Source: Salvia splendens (Eukaryota; Streptophyta; Magnoliopsida; Lamiales; Lamiaceae). Taken from it: a stretch of DNA of 64,000 bases. Positions 22,695 through 33,700 of this stretch are shown one piece after another. The notes beneath the pieces are model-generated. The model was not told the origin of the DNA. It saw only the letters and a list, made by a program, of their open reading frames with translations, and searched no databases. The DNA lies in NCBI RefSeq assembly GCF_004379255.2, contig NC_056039.1:5400501-5464500 (forward strand), read 5' to 3'. Numbering within the stretch: position 1 is the first letter of the stretch; each line of letters opens with the position of its first letter. The position numbers were made by a program, and so were the translations under genes.

Positions 22695-22768
22695 TTTGTC
22701 GTTTCTGCTGTAAATTAATGAAGTTTTTGGCTTTTAATTTGGTGGTGGTGACGGTTCTACAACGCAGG

Positions 22769-22814
22769 CACGTGGATAACACGTGTCGGACGGTCAATAT
22801 ATGACTGCTACGTG
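22769..22814 (-). promoter_or_regulatory. Cluster of three ACGT (ABRE/G-box) motifs upstream of the H2B variant
   Basis: CACGTG at 22769-22774, CACGTG at 22780-22785 and TACGTG at 22809-22814 lie 75-120 bp upstream of the reverse-strand ATG (22694). The first reads GGCACGTGG and the second ACACGTGTC, both good ABRE/G-box cores for bZIP factors. Clustered ABREs are typical of ABA- and seed-maturation-controlled promoters, which agrees with an H2B.S identity. Function is inferred. Confidence 0.6.
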
Positions 22815-24907
22815 GTAAAAATGTGCAGTGATGACTAATTACCTTTTTCTCTTAACACTCACAAACCCAAAAGTCTATGTTTTACTCGACTGCATATTAC
22901 TACTACATTATTCAAATCATCCTCAAGACAAAATGAAGTGTCTAGATTGAAGCTATAGGTTAACGGCTTAACGCCATTTTTCAAACTTAAACGCATCCCT
23001 TCACTTCATAATCTTGACAATTTTTCATTTTAAGTATGTTTATCTTCATTTTGTATTCATTTATATTTTTCCAATTTATCTTGACAATTTAATTTATAAA
23101 AAAAATATTGCAATTAAATAAATTTAAATTTATACGTCCGTCGGGATTGATTTCTTTTTTATTTTTCTCTACACACATTCTCTCTCTTACTTTACTATTT
23201 CTCTACTTTAATTATTTATTATTCCTATTGGTTTTCCCAAACATGTATCGAAAAAAAATCAACCACTTGAACTAAGACAAATACTTCTTTTGTTCCCATT
23301 TAGTAGTTAATCAATTTTAGTCCGTCTCCCATTAAAAGTTCTGATTCATTTATTCTTAAATTATACTAATATGTTCTTTCTATCAATCTTATACTTACTA
23401 GCTATTTAAGTATAAAATTAAAATATAAAAATAAATTTTATATTTTTTTATTAATTTCTTTTCTTAAATTTGTGCAGGACTTTCTAATAGGAAGGGAGCA
23501 ATAAATTTGAAATGAACTTAAATAGAAAACTGTAATTATATTTTATAGATAAATAGAGTACAAGCACATCATATCGTACATATTTAATTATTTTTTGCTA
23601 TAGTTTTCAAAACGTACGGCTATATATCACAATTGACCCACACGACCAAACCTTAGAAAACTTTTTTCAAGAAAACTTATTTACACGTGTGTGCTAGTAT
23701 TTTCGTATAGTTAAAACATGAAAGAACTAGCTTCTTAATTAATTATTAATATCGCCGACAATTGTTGAAAGATAAATATCATGAAAATAATTTTTTAAAG
23801 TTATAGTATATGCATATTCATCGTGTCATGTATAATTGTATTTGTGTATATGCTTATGAAATAAGCTTAGCAATCAAGTGAAATATAAATAGTTCTTAAA
23901 AAAAAACCCTATCAAACAAGTAAAGAGTTCTTTTAAAAAAACCCTATCAAACAACTAAGTTAACTAACTGAATGTAGAATCAAGGCAACCTTAGAAATCT
24001 CAAATTAGAGTATATTGCAGGAGTTAATCTAATCTAACTTTAAAGTTTAACCAAATTGATAAAACTACAGTTACTTCAAACAGTGTACATGAATTAAGAC
24101 GATGCTTTCACATACAGGTGTGGTTCCAATCCAATCAGTTTACTTAAAAATATTAGTATTTCTTATATAGCCAGAAACAGAATGGTTTTGGATGTAACAC
24201 AATAGGAATCCGATGTAACGCGTGGAAGGTAATAATACTACACCAACTAACAACCAATTCCGTTCCTGCATGTGCTTCTGTTTTTTCAAACCTTACCTTC
24301 ATTTTTCTTCCTTTCTTGCGTAGGCGTTGTTTATGATCACTTATTCTCTCTCCTCTCTCCTCTCTCCTCCGAATAAGATGAAAACTCGGACAATCTTAAT
24401 TACTGTATAACCATATCCACCCCCTCTAAAATTAATAGTAAAAAATAGAAGAGTACTGCAATCTTAATTAAAGTGCCTTTTTAGATTATTAAAGTTTTCC
24501 CTTTCAAAAATCGGTGGTAATTTTGGAAATTTCCCGAGTTTGAAGTTAAACAATGCCTTATCCCTTCCAAAACTCGTATTCAACCATGACCTAAACGGTT
24601 CCTAGAATCAGCACATACGGCAACGAAAAATAAAGAAATTACTAACAATATTTAAATGAAAAATATGCTAATTACACAAATTTCTTCATACATAGAGGAT
24701 GTAGCAAGTAATTGGAGTGTAACTAATCACACCTAATTAATGTCGCCCTCATATATAATTCAGTTCCTAAACATTCACACTTGATGAAATGAAAAGAAAA
24801 CGAAAAATATGTACCCGTTTCTATAACTAATCACAAAATAAAATAAAATAAATAGATAACTACTAATAATATGCATATATACCTCTAGATCTCTTCTAAA
24901 AAAATAA
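22815..24907. other. Intergenic region between the H2B and SMR genes
   Basis: This is AT-rich without a supported gene. A 34-bp unit containing AAAAACCCTATCAAACAA is duplicated at about 23898-23960. The stretch 23280-23510 (GTCCGTCTCCCATT...GAAGGGAGCAATA) may be a decayed Stowaway copy. A CT-rich tract lies at 24343-24370. Confidence 0.5.
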
Positions 24908-25261
24908 TCAATTATCAGAACGTATCTTCTTGGAACCTGAACTGTGGTCTGGCTCCGGCTCGGATACTGGTTCAGGCTCAGGCTCAGAAACCCGTGGTGG
25001 CGGTGGCGGTGGCGGAGATTGAAATTGAGAGAAGAATGCATTAATTTCCTTGTCCGGTACAATTTTACCACTTAGCACCACTTTCCCAATGCTAATTCTT
25101 CTATACAAGTAACTTCTCTTCCACTTCTTTGGCGCCGGAGGAGGGCGCCTCAAACACACCGGCGGAATCTTGTGCTCCTCCGACGTCGGAGTTTCGTAGC
25201 CCTCCTCGGGATTTTCATGTGCTGGATTTGTAGTACTAGAAGTAGAATGTTGTTGGGACAT
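24908..25261 (-). CDS. SIAMESE-RELATED (SMR) type cyclin-dependent kinase inhibitor
   Basis: This is a single-exon gene of 117 codons. SMR proteins are short plant nuclear CDK inhibitors that bind CDK-cyclin complexes and push cells into endoreduplication. The family signature is visible: EEGYETPTSEEHKIP (19-33), with the TPTS core at 24-27, followed by the PPAPKKWKR motif (41-49). Further on is the hydrophobic KEINAFF block (71-77), which matches the E-x-x-x-FF block seen near the C-terminus of family members. The length is close to SIM and the SMRs (about 100-130 aa). Odd points are a seven-proline run (83-89) and a SEPEPEPVSEPEPD acidic repeat in the C-terminal part. Most SMRs are stress- or hormone-induced; no specific element is clear here. 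Which SMR it is cannot be told. Confidence 0.82.
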   Translation of the reverse strand: MSQQHSTSSTTNPAHENPEEGYETPTSEEHKIPPVCLRRPPPAPKKWKRSYLYRRISIGKVVLSGKIVPDKEINAFFSQFQSPPPPPPPRVSEPEPEPVSEPEPDHSSGSKKIRSDN

Positions 25262-25667
25262 GGCTGGGAATTTTTCAGAGGATTTTGACGAGATGTTTTG
25301 TTGCTTTTTTGGGGAAGAATAAGGATGATGGCAGAGCTTGAGAAGTACAGTAATATAGGAGTAGTAATTTTTATCTTACGGAAAAATAGGGAGACGATAA
25401 ATACCAACACATTTGTATGTATCTATTTCCTCTCATGCAATATATGTATTCGACATTTATTAGAGTCACCGCGCTGTGAGGAGTTTATGTGTCACCGCTT
25501 TTTTATTAGTGAGGTGTGTTGTAATTTATGACTTTTTAATTTTATTGTGTTATTATCCTACTTAAATCATTGTATCGCCTAGAGTTATAGTAATAGGCAA
25601 ATCATAATATACTAATAAATCACGAACAGCTGTCCAAATCAAAATATACTAGTATTCAGAATTTGAT
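25262..25667. other. 5' flank of the SMR gene
   Basis: This is the likely promoter region of the reverse-strand SMR gene, AT-rich. I could not single out a convincing TATA box. Confidence 0.4.
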
Positions 25668-25873
25668 ATTTGGATTTAAGAAAATCACGGATGGTAATAA
25701 TTATTGAGTTAATCATTTGAAAAGAAAATCGAATATATAAAGAATCAAAATAATAAATACAATGGAAATTATTTGGATTTAAGAAAATCACGGATGGTAA
25801 TAATTATTGAGTTAATCATTTGAAAAGAAAATCGAATATATAAAGAATCAAAATAATAAATACAATGGAAATT
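25668..25873. repeat. Perfect 103-bp tandem duplication
   Basis: Two head-to-tail copies, 25668-25770 and 25771-25873, each start ATTTGGATTTAAGAAAATCA and end ATACAATGGAAATT. I see no mismatch between them, so the duplication is recent. It is non-coding. Confidence 0.92.
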
Positions 25874-26033
25874 ATCCTATGTGGTCAAATTTTGGTCCGT
25901 CCTATAAACTTTGAAATTGGAATATTAAATCATGAAGTTTCAATTTTATTCAATTATATCATGCACAAATCGACATCTTTTTATAATAATAAAATGATAT
26001 TATTTTAATAAAATAAGAAGAGAATGAGAAAAA

Positions 26034-26495
26034 GTTGTGGTGCTCCCTCTTTTATGTGACGGCATGGTCCATTTGGTGGCTTAGGAACAAAATTGTTTTC
26101 GAGAAGAGTGTCCCAAGTTGGGAAACTGAGAAGAAACTCTTACTGTGGAGGCTAGGTTCGTGTGCTAAAGGATGATGTCCAGAGTTTCCATTTTTACCGG
26201 AGCAAATTTGTGAGGATTTGAGTCGGGTTAGAAGATGGACTGACATCAAGCATAAGGCTAAGGTTGCAATCAAATACCACTAATGAGGTTCGTCTGCCCT
26301 CGGTTTGTTGTGATGCTTTTTTGGCCTTGCTTGCTTGGTGGCTTTTGCTTGTGGTGTGAGCTTTGGTCTTTGATTGTTTTTACTTTTGGTTTTCGCTGAT
26401 GCTTAGTTTTTCGTTGGTCTTGGTAGGCTTGTTTTTTTGGGGATTTGTTGTTAACTCTTGCTCACCATCTAGTTTGAGCCTTTTTTTATCAAAAA
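26034..26495 (+). mobile_element. 5'-truncated LINE (non-LTR retrotransposon) tail
   Basis: A frame from about 26054 reads FYVTAWSIWWLRNKIVFEKS and continues to LLLWRLGSCAKG before a stop. The W..W..RN..F pattern is the C-terminal end of plant L1-type reverse transcriptases. The segment ends with a T-run and TATCAAAAAAA as LINE 3' ends do. An 11-bp direct repeat AATGAGAAAAA flanks it (26023-26033, 26496-26506), fitting target-primed insertion with 5' truncation. The T/G-rich stretch 26280-26480 would be the 3' UTR. Confidence 0.8.
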
Positions 26496-26506
26496 AATGA
26501 GAAAAA

Positions 26507-28945
26507 TAAAGGAATATAAAAGAAAAATACATATTTTAATGAAACACGTTGTTTTGAATATCGTTAAAAGACGACATTTTGTGCATTGATGTGATAATTG
26601 AGAAAAATTAAAATTTGGTGATTTAATTTTCTAATTTCAAAATTAATGGAACTGACCAGAATTTGATCAAAAATGACTATTAAAAATCCAAATACAATTT
26701 ATATTTATCTAGTGCGTTACTTAAGCATATTTTGGCATATAATTGGAATCTAGTTGCGATGATCCTGTCAAATTATTACGAATACTTAATCTTGAGTTGT
26801 TATGGTCAATTAGTTGTTGGATTTGTTTTTGTTATGAACCCCTCTTCGTACATATGTGACTGAAAAAATGAAATATTTATCAACTCAATAAATCCTCGTA
26901 ACTTATTTTTACTACATATATATAATAGGACAAATAAATGAATTGGAGTTGTTATAGAAATTGAAATCTAAAAATGAGAGGATGCATCTTCCGAATATGA
27001 CGGGAAGTGTGGCACTATCTTCTCTCTCTAGATTTGGTCACGTCACTCTCTCTTGATTGTCCATCCATATACATAAACTTGCATAGGATCCTCTTCAATT
27101 TGGAGCATATTTTATGTAGAGACGTGAGAATGTATGTATAATTTGTTAGGCACGGAATTCCTTATCACTAAATAAATTATTCTATATTTTCCATCCCCAC
27201 ACCATCTCGCGATCAATTGCATTCATTCACAAGTATATTCGAAGCATTACCCCAACTTGGTGTGTGTATTACACATTATTTATAATTTTAATACAACGAT
27301 AATGTTAATAGGAGTATATGAAATAAACGGACTTCAGAGGGAGAGAATATTGTTAAATTTCTTATAATTGTGTGTTCATGTGTATTGTGCTTTGCATTGC
27401 ACAGAATGTAAATTAATTACTACAAACCAATCATAATAATCTCAATCTTTTAAAGGAGTTAAATCGTCGTCTTGTTTTTTTTTTCATTCTAACATTCCCT
27501 ATTAGTTGAGTAATATAACTTTTGATAGTACTTGTTAAAAATTTCTAAAAAACTTGTGGAATTGACTTCTTTAGTCAAAATATCGGTTAGTTAATTTTCA
27601 AATCAAACAAATTGTAATCACACGACATAAATTAGAAGCAAGGAAGATGCCATACGAAATAAATTAAGGGAAATCGATATCCATCTTTAATTATCAAATT
27701 ATTTGTTTTAATCATTCAATACTAAGTAGGAGTATCAATTAAATTAGTGGAGGGATTACATCACATAACTTTGATTCACTGGTCAATTCACAACCACATC
27801 TATCAAAAACATAACTCTAGTCTCTAGCTATTAATATGGGTTTATATTTTATGTGTACCAGTTTGGAATAGGATCTCACACAAAGAAGAGTTTTAAAACT
27901 ACGTTACCTTTGCACGATTATTTTCTTGAGTAAACTTTTTTTTTATATTTTTGTGGAATAATAGAAATGGGCAAGATACACCATAGACTTTAATATTAAT
28001 CCGATCACTAACCGATGAATATATGCTCGTATACATGACTATCCATCAATCAAAATAATATTGTACATAAATTTATTGTTGATGGAGTTTCAAGGTATTA
28101 TTGTTTTAAAGAGTTAAGTACACTAATGATTTGAATCAATTGAATTATGTCATAGTACTCTATCAAATTCATTTTTAACGCGTCGTATACGACCATATAA
28201 AATGATTGAATAAAATAATACTAATAATATTGTTTTGATCTGCCCTTTTCTAATGTAACACCACATAACATAATATTCGAGAACGCCAATTAACTTTGAA
28301 TGCTTTGGGATCCTGTGTGTTATATGAATTGGGCCTCAAGTGGCCCATATGAATCAACCGATCGGGCCCAGGCCCACTTGTGATACATATAGAATTTTGT
28401 CATAAACACTACCACTATATACTTCTGCTGCTATGGTCTATGGATAACTCATCCACGACTCTAAATATTTTGCTGTAAACATTAACTCCAACCATATAAT
28501 CCACATAGCGATTTATTCTTAATTCTTAATGGATGGAGAGTATTTACTAAGTGAGTAACAAGTAATTAAAATTCTACTAATTAATATGGGAGCCATTGTA
28601 ATAATATTAACTCTAAAATGGAAGTGAAGACTCAGAGGCAAAAGCCAATCGTTTATATATAGCATAACCACCTTGCAGTAAAAAAGTCAGCTAAACACAA
28701 ATTCTAAATTACTTCCTTTTTTCAAAAATTGAAAATTTTAAACCGTTTATGATTTATTTAATTTTGTTTCTTTATTATTCTATATTCCACTACTGCAATC
28801 AGCATCAGTGTTCAGAAACCATGGTAAGTAGCATAACTATTGTAGACAGATTCTGCACAAGTTCTAGTATTTTTCTTCATCTCATCATCGTATTTCAATC
28901 TAATGTTTTGCTATTTTGTGAGTTATGCCGCATGTTTTGGTTGTA
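26507..28945. other. AT-rich intergenic region, no gene seen
   Basis: There is no supported frame above 70 codons. It contains the usual plant AT-rich background and a GGGCC-rich patch at about 28330-28378. Nothing with clear ends or target duplications was found. Confidence 0.5.
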
Positions 28946-28950
28946 CTACT

Positions 28951-29909
28951 TGTAGAATCATGGAATAAAAATATGTCCGGTCAATGGATTTTGACCAAAT
29001 AATAAATGTGACGAGACATCTAATTTTGTGAAATTAAATGATATAGCGTCGATCTACATTTTACGTAGATAAATGTAGTATATTCAATTTCTCAAATCCG
29101 ATTTCCGGTGAGTGAGAAATAGTGGATTAAAGTTGGACATAATTAGCTTTTAATTAAAGCTTGTAGTTTGAGCTTAGTGAATAATTAACTAGGGTTAATT
29201 ATCCCACATAGGAGAAGTGACACATCTTTTAATGTGCTTAAATTAAGTGACTTTATGTTACTTAATAATTATAGTGGACCAAGATGGGTGAAAGAGCCCA
29301 CATGCGCGCACGCGCGCACCGCCGCCCGCCCGTGCTTGCGGGCCTCGGGCTTCGTCTCGATCTTGGACTTGGATCTTGGTCTTTGGGCTTGGGCTTGGAC
29401 TCGTAGTAATTTTTTTAGACCACCGTTGAGTCAGCAATCCAAGTGGCTTGACACATCGTCAAACGTGACACAGTCAAAGCTGCCACGTGAGAAATCCACA
29501 CGCGAAAGGCACACTCCTGCCACAAGCTTGTACCCGTAGTAATCTTTTTAGACCACACGCGAAAGGCTAGCCATTCCACTGCATTTCACACACTGAATAT
29601 CCAACTTCCTCTCTGCATAGTCTTTTCGAAGCTCTGCCCTCTTTCTCTTCCAGTTCGCCGGAGCTCGTTCCAATTGCGGTGTTGCAATGAACGAGGCGTA
29701 GCCGTTTTATCTTTGGGGACGACGCGCCAAAACCGAAAACACTACCGAGACGTATCTCGTCTTGCGGAAAGAGGCCTTCCTCGACTCGGCTAAGTTCATC
29801 TTTACAGTTTCGAATTTCAACTGTAATTTTCGTTTCAGTTTTTTCTTTCTTCGATCTTCTCTCGGGTTGTATTACGTCCGGTTAGTGTTTTATAGCTATA
29901 TCTCCAACA
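28951..29909 (+). mobile_element. Solo LTR (959 bp) of an LTR retrotransposon
   Basis: It begins TGTAGAATCATGG and ends TATATCTCCAACA, so it has TG...CA termini. A perfect 5-bp target duplication CTACT flanks it (28946-28950, 29910-29914). There is no internal coding region, as expected for a solo LTR left by recombination. The body includes a GC-rich block (ACATGCGCGCACGCGCGCAC from about 29300) and a pyrimidine-rich stretch near 29600-29660. Orientation + is inferred from composition (CT-rich leader late in the LTR). A 101-codon frame at 29234 is not a gene. Confidence 0.85.
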
Positions 29910-29918
29910 CTACTAAAC

Positions 29919-30197
29919 AGCCATAAATACCAATCATGCCCGCACGGGCTTAACTCAGTTGGTTCCTGGGTGGTAGATTGTCCCTAAGCAGACAGGATCG
30001 AATGCTGGCAGCCGCAGTGTGGGAGTTTCACCACTGTGGTGGCTCCTTGTGTGCTGGTTACCAGTGTAAGTTCCTCCCACCTAATGGGCCGCTGAGGTAC
30101 CGTGTTTGAACCCCTCCATAGCGATGTCGGGCCGGGTTATGGGGGCGCCTGGGGTGAGCGAATCACCTTTTGTCCCTAAGCCATAAATACCAATCAT
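29919..30197 (+). mobile_element. tRNA-derived SINE with 19-bp target duplication
   Basis: Body 29938-30178 (241 bp) is flanked by perfect 19-bp repeats AGCCATAAATACCAATCAT (29919-29937, 30179-30197). The 5' part has pol III-type promoter boxes: box A-like GGCTTAACTCAGTTGG (29947-29962) and box B-like GGATCGAATGC (29995-30005). The 3' end is TTTTGTCCCTAAG rather than a poly(A) tail. It is far more GC-rich than its surroundings. The perfect duplication indicates a young insertion. Confidence 0.85.
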
Positions 30198-30715
30198 TCT
30201 TTGGCTGCGGCCTGCGGTGGACCTCTCACCATATATGCTTTGTTTCCACTTTCCACTGGATTTTATTTAACAAATAATTTTGGATTTCTTACTTATTATT
30301 CTGTATAATCATAGTATTTATTTATTAACTAGTGTTCGAGTTGGAACTTTTTTTTTATATGTGGCCAAACATATGTTTACGTGTGGTTATTAATTCGACA
30401 GCCACCTATTATGCGTTGGTATATTTATTTTGCTAATATTGTTATTATATCTAAGAAAATATGGTTCGATCTTCGATTGTTGTTATAATTTGATGTATGG
30501 TCTATTTCTATTATGAGATCATATACGTAATATATTGATGCTTTTTAATTTGAATTCATTTTTGACCCAAACATAATCTGAATTTAGATACCTTCAATTT
30601 TCTATTTGAAAATAAATTCTGGAAAAGTAAATTAATTCAGACCAACATCTTCTTCACACTTCTTCAATCAATCAATCATTCAATTCTCATAGTAATAAGC
30701 TTAAAATTTCCAAGA
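30198..30715. other. 5' flank of VPS41
   Basis: AT-rich DNA that must hold the VPS41 promoter and 5' UTR. I could not place a TATA box with confidence. The CAATCAATCAATCATTCAATTC tract before the ATG is probably UTR. Confidence 0.4.
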
Positions 30716-33700
30716 ATGTGGGCGAAGGAAAACGGAATCGAGGGCGATGACGAGCGAGAAGAGGAATCTGAAGAAGACAACTCCGACGAGGAGGAGGAGG
30801 AGGAGCCGCGCCTCAAGTACCAGCGTATGGGCGGCAGCGTCCCCACTCTCCTACAGAGCGACGCCGCCTCGTGCATCGCCGTTTCCGAGCGCATGATCGC
30901 TCTCGGCACTCACTCCGGCTCCGTCCACATTCTCGATTTCCTCGGGAATCAAGTGAGTCTCTGCTCGAATTTATGATCCTGTTTTTCGATTGAATTCTGT
31001 AATTTCATTGCTTTTATAAGCTTTTCTTCTTTTTGCCTTGAAATTGGGGGCTCTTTATTGAAATTGAGATCTTGGTGTTGACGTGTCCTCTTTTTGTTGT
31101 GATGATCAAAGAGTCAATTGAAGTAGTTTATGAAGTTTTTGAGTAGATAAAGATGGATTGTAAAGAAGCTATAGCCACATCTTTGATAGCTATTGTAGAA
31201 CCTGGTAGTATTTAGCAATTTTTTGAGACACAAGATTTTGATGCGCAAACTTTCAATTAGTTAATCTGTATTAGCTAGACTCCTTGTTTTGTGTTGATAT
31301 AAATGTCCCACTTCATGCTTTAAATGCCCTGGTTTTGAAATGGTTGGGTAATGTAGCTCAGGACTCTCAATGGAATGCTAATAAATTTGCTTTTTGTTAT
31401 AAGATTAAGATTCTCTGATAGTTAAATAGATTATCAATAGAATGGATTATTTATCGTTTTAGTTAGCAAGTGTAGTGCAAAAATGCCTCCAGAGTTGCAT
31501 GTAATATCCAGCTTGTTTCTCGCTGCAATTAATCGAGTGAAACTATGCACATGAATTAGAATGAACAGTTGTATCTTCAGTCTTTACCATTTTGTATATA
31601 TGTCAACTGTGTTGTCATGAGTAAGTTAGTATTCCTCTTTCAGGTGGATATGGATTTGTTTAATTCCCCCCCGTCATTTATCCTTATATTTCTCAAACCA
31701 TGAGTTGTTTGCTGCTTTCCTAACTATTTCTTCGTGTCCAGGTTAAAGAATTCATTGCTCATACTGCTGCAGTTAACGATCTGTGCTTCGATATCGAAGG
31801 TGAATATATTGGAAGCTGCTCCGATGATGGTTCTGTTGTAATAAATAGTCTTTTTACTGAGGAAAGATTGAAATTTGAGTATCATCGTCCTATGAAGGCA
31901 ATTGCTTTAGACCCGGATTACGTGAGAAAAGCATCCAGAAGATTTGTTACTGGAGGTTTAGCTGGCCATTTATATTATAACGTGAAGAAATGGATAGGTT
32001 ATCGAGACCAGGTTTATTTTGCTTCCTGATTTGTTAATTCGCATGCTGTCATGAATAACCCTGGAAAATGTTTAAAACATTAATCTTTCTTGAAATTTTT
32101 TCTTTGTCCTAGGTCCTGCACTCTGGTGAAGGCCCAATTCATTCAGTAAAGTGGAGAAATAGTCTCATCGCCTGGGCTAATGATGCTGGTGTAAAAGTTT
32201 ATGATGCTGCTAATGATCAACGTTTAACTTTCATAGAAAGACCAAGAGGAAGCCCACGTCCTGAGCTGCTGCTTCCCCATTTAGCTTGGCAGGTAAGTGA
32301 ATACTGGTTATGGAGATAGCCCAAAATTGGCGGATATGGTTTGAAGAAACAAAAATTATAGCCAAGTACTTACACATACTTTGCACTTCATTCAGGATGA
32401 CAATTTGCTAGTCATTGGATGGGGAACATCTATTAAAATAGTATCAATAAGAAACAATCAGAATATAGCTAATGACACTTGCAAGAATTTACAAATATCT
32501 AGCTTGAACAAGGTGGATATTGTGGCGTCTTTTCAAACCAGCTATTTCATTTCTGGGATTGCACCCTTTGGTGATTCTTTGGTTATTCTAGCATATGTCC
32601 CTGTGGAAGAAGATGGGGAGAAGGACTTCAGCAGTGCTACTCCTTCACGTCAGGTATTGCCTCAAGTATCCCAATTTAGTTTCCTGGTCGATTTACTTTT
32701 CTCTTTTATCATCTTTTATGCCCTTTAGTAATATGGGTTATGCATTAATTTAGAGGGTAACTTCTTCTGGGAAGATGATTTATACTCATCTTTTGGTGGG
32801 TGTTCCATTCGCAGGAGAGGGTAGATGATCTTTTCTTTCTCCTTGTTCTATTTTGATTCCATCTTGTTTTAGTAGAAATGATGATTCATATCTTTTCTGG
32901 TATCTTTAGTTCCACGCAGTTGCAAATATAAAATTATATTGATAATTTAACTGTGTAGGACTTCAGTTGTGCTTGGAAGTTCTCTCAAAGTATGGCTTTG
33001 TAAATATTATAGAGTACATTAATTCCCTACGTGAAATCCTTCTGGTGCATAATTTCTTCTTCTGGTGTTCGAGTCGATTCATAAATAGTTCAAACGCTTT
33101 ACTTTCTTATCATATCTGATTGCACTTTACTGCCTCCTTTCTTTGGGAACAAAATGCAATGTTTCAGATAGAGCTTTATTTTTATGAGTTTCTCTCCTAA
33201 CATTGCCATTTTGGAATTGATTGTAGTTAACTGATCTTTGGGAGATTTACTGCATAGTTTTTTATATAAAGGCCGTCTTCATTCTCTGTAGATAAATCCC
33301 ATTGTGAATGCTTCCTAGTCATTGCCTTGTGAAGTAAATTACTGATTTGTTGCATATATATCTGTATTGATAACAGGGAAATGCTCAGAGACCTGAAGTA
33401 CGAGTTGTCACTCGGAACAATGATGAACTGTCAACTGATGCACTGCCAATACATGGCTTTGAGCATTACAAGGCCAAAGATTATTCTCTTGCACATTCTC
33501 CTTTCTCAGGTAAAGCTATTTGTTACATGCTGTTGCAACTTCCGTAGAGAAATTTTTTATTTTTTTCTATTTCCTTACCAGCTGTAGTCATAATAGTGAT
33601 GAACGAGATATGTGATGTTGGAGCTGACAACATATGCACTTGATGCAGGTAGCAGTTATTCAGGTGGTCAATGGGCTGCTGGAAGTGAACCCTTGTACTA

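Noticed and set aside
29234..29539. 101-codon + frame
   Set aside because: It lies inside a bounded solo LTR with perfect target duplication and has no protein family features.
29947..30005. Possible functional tRNA gene
   Set aside because: A and B boxes are present, but the spacing is too long and no cloverleaf forms; the segment is the head of a SINE.
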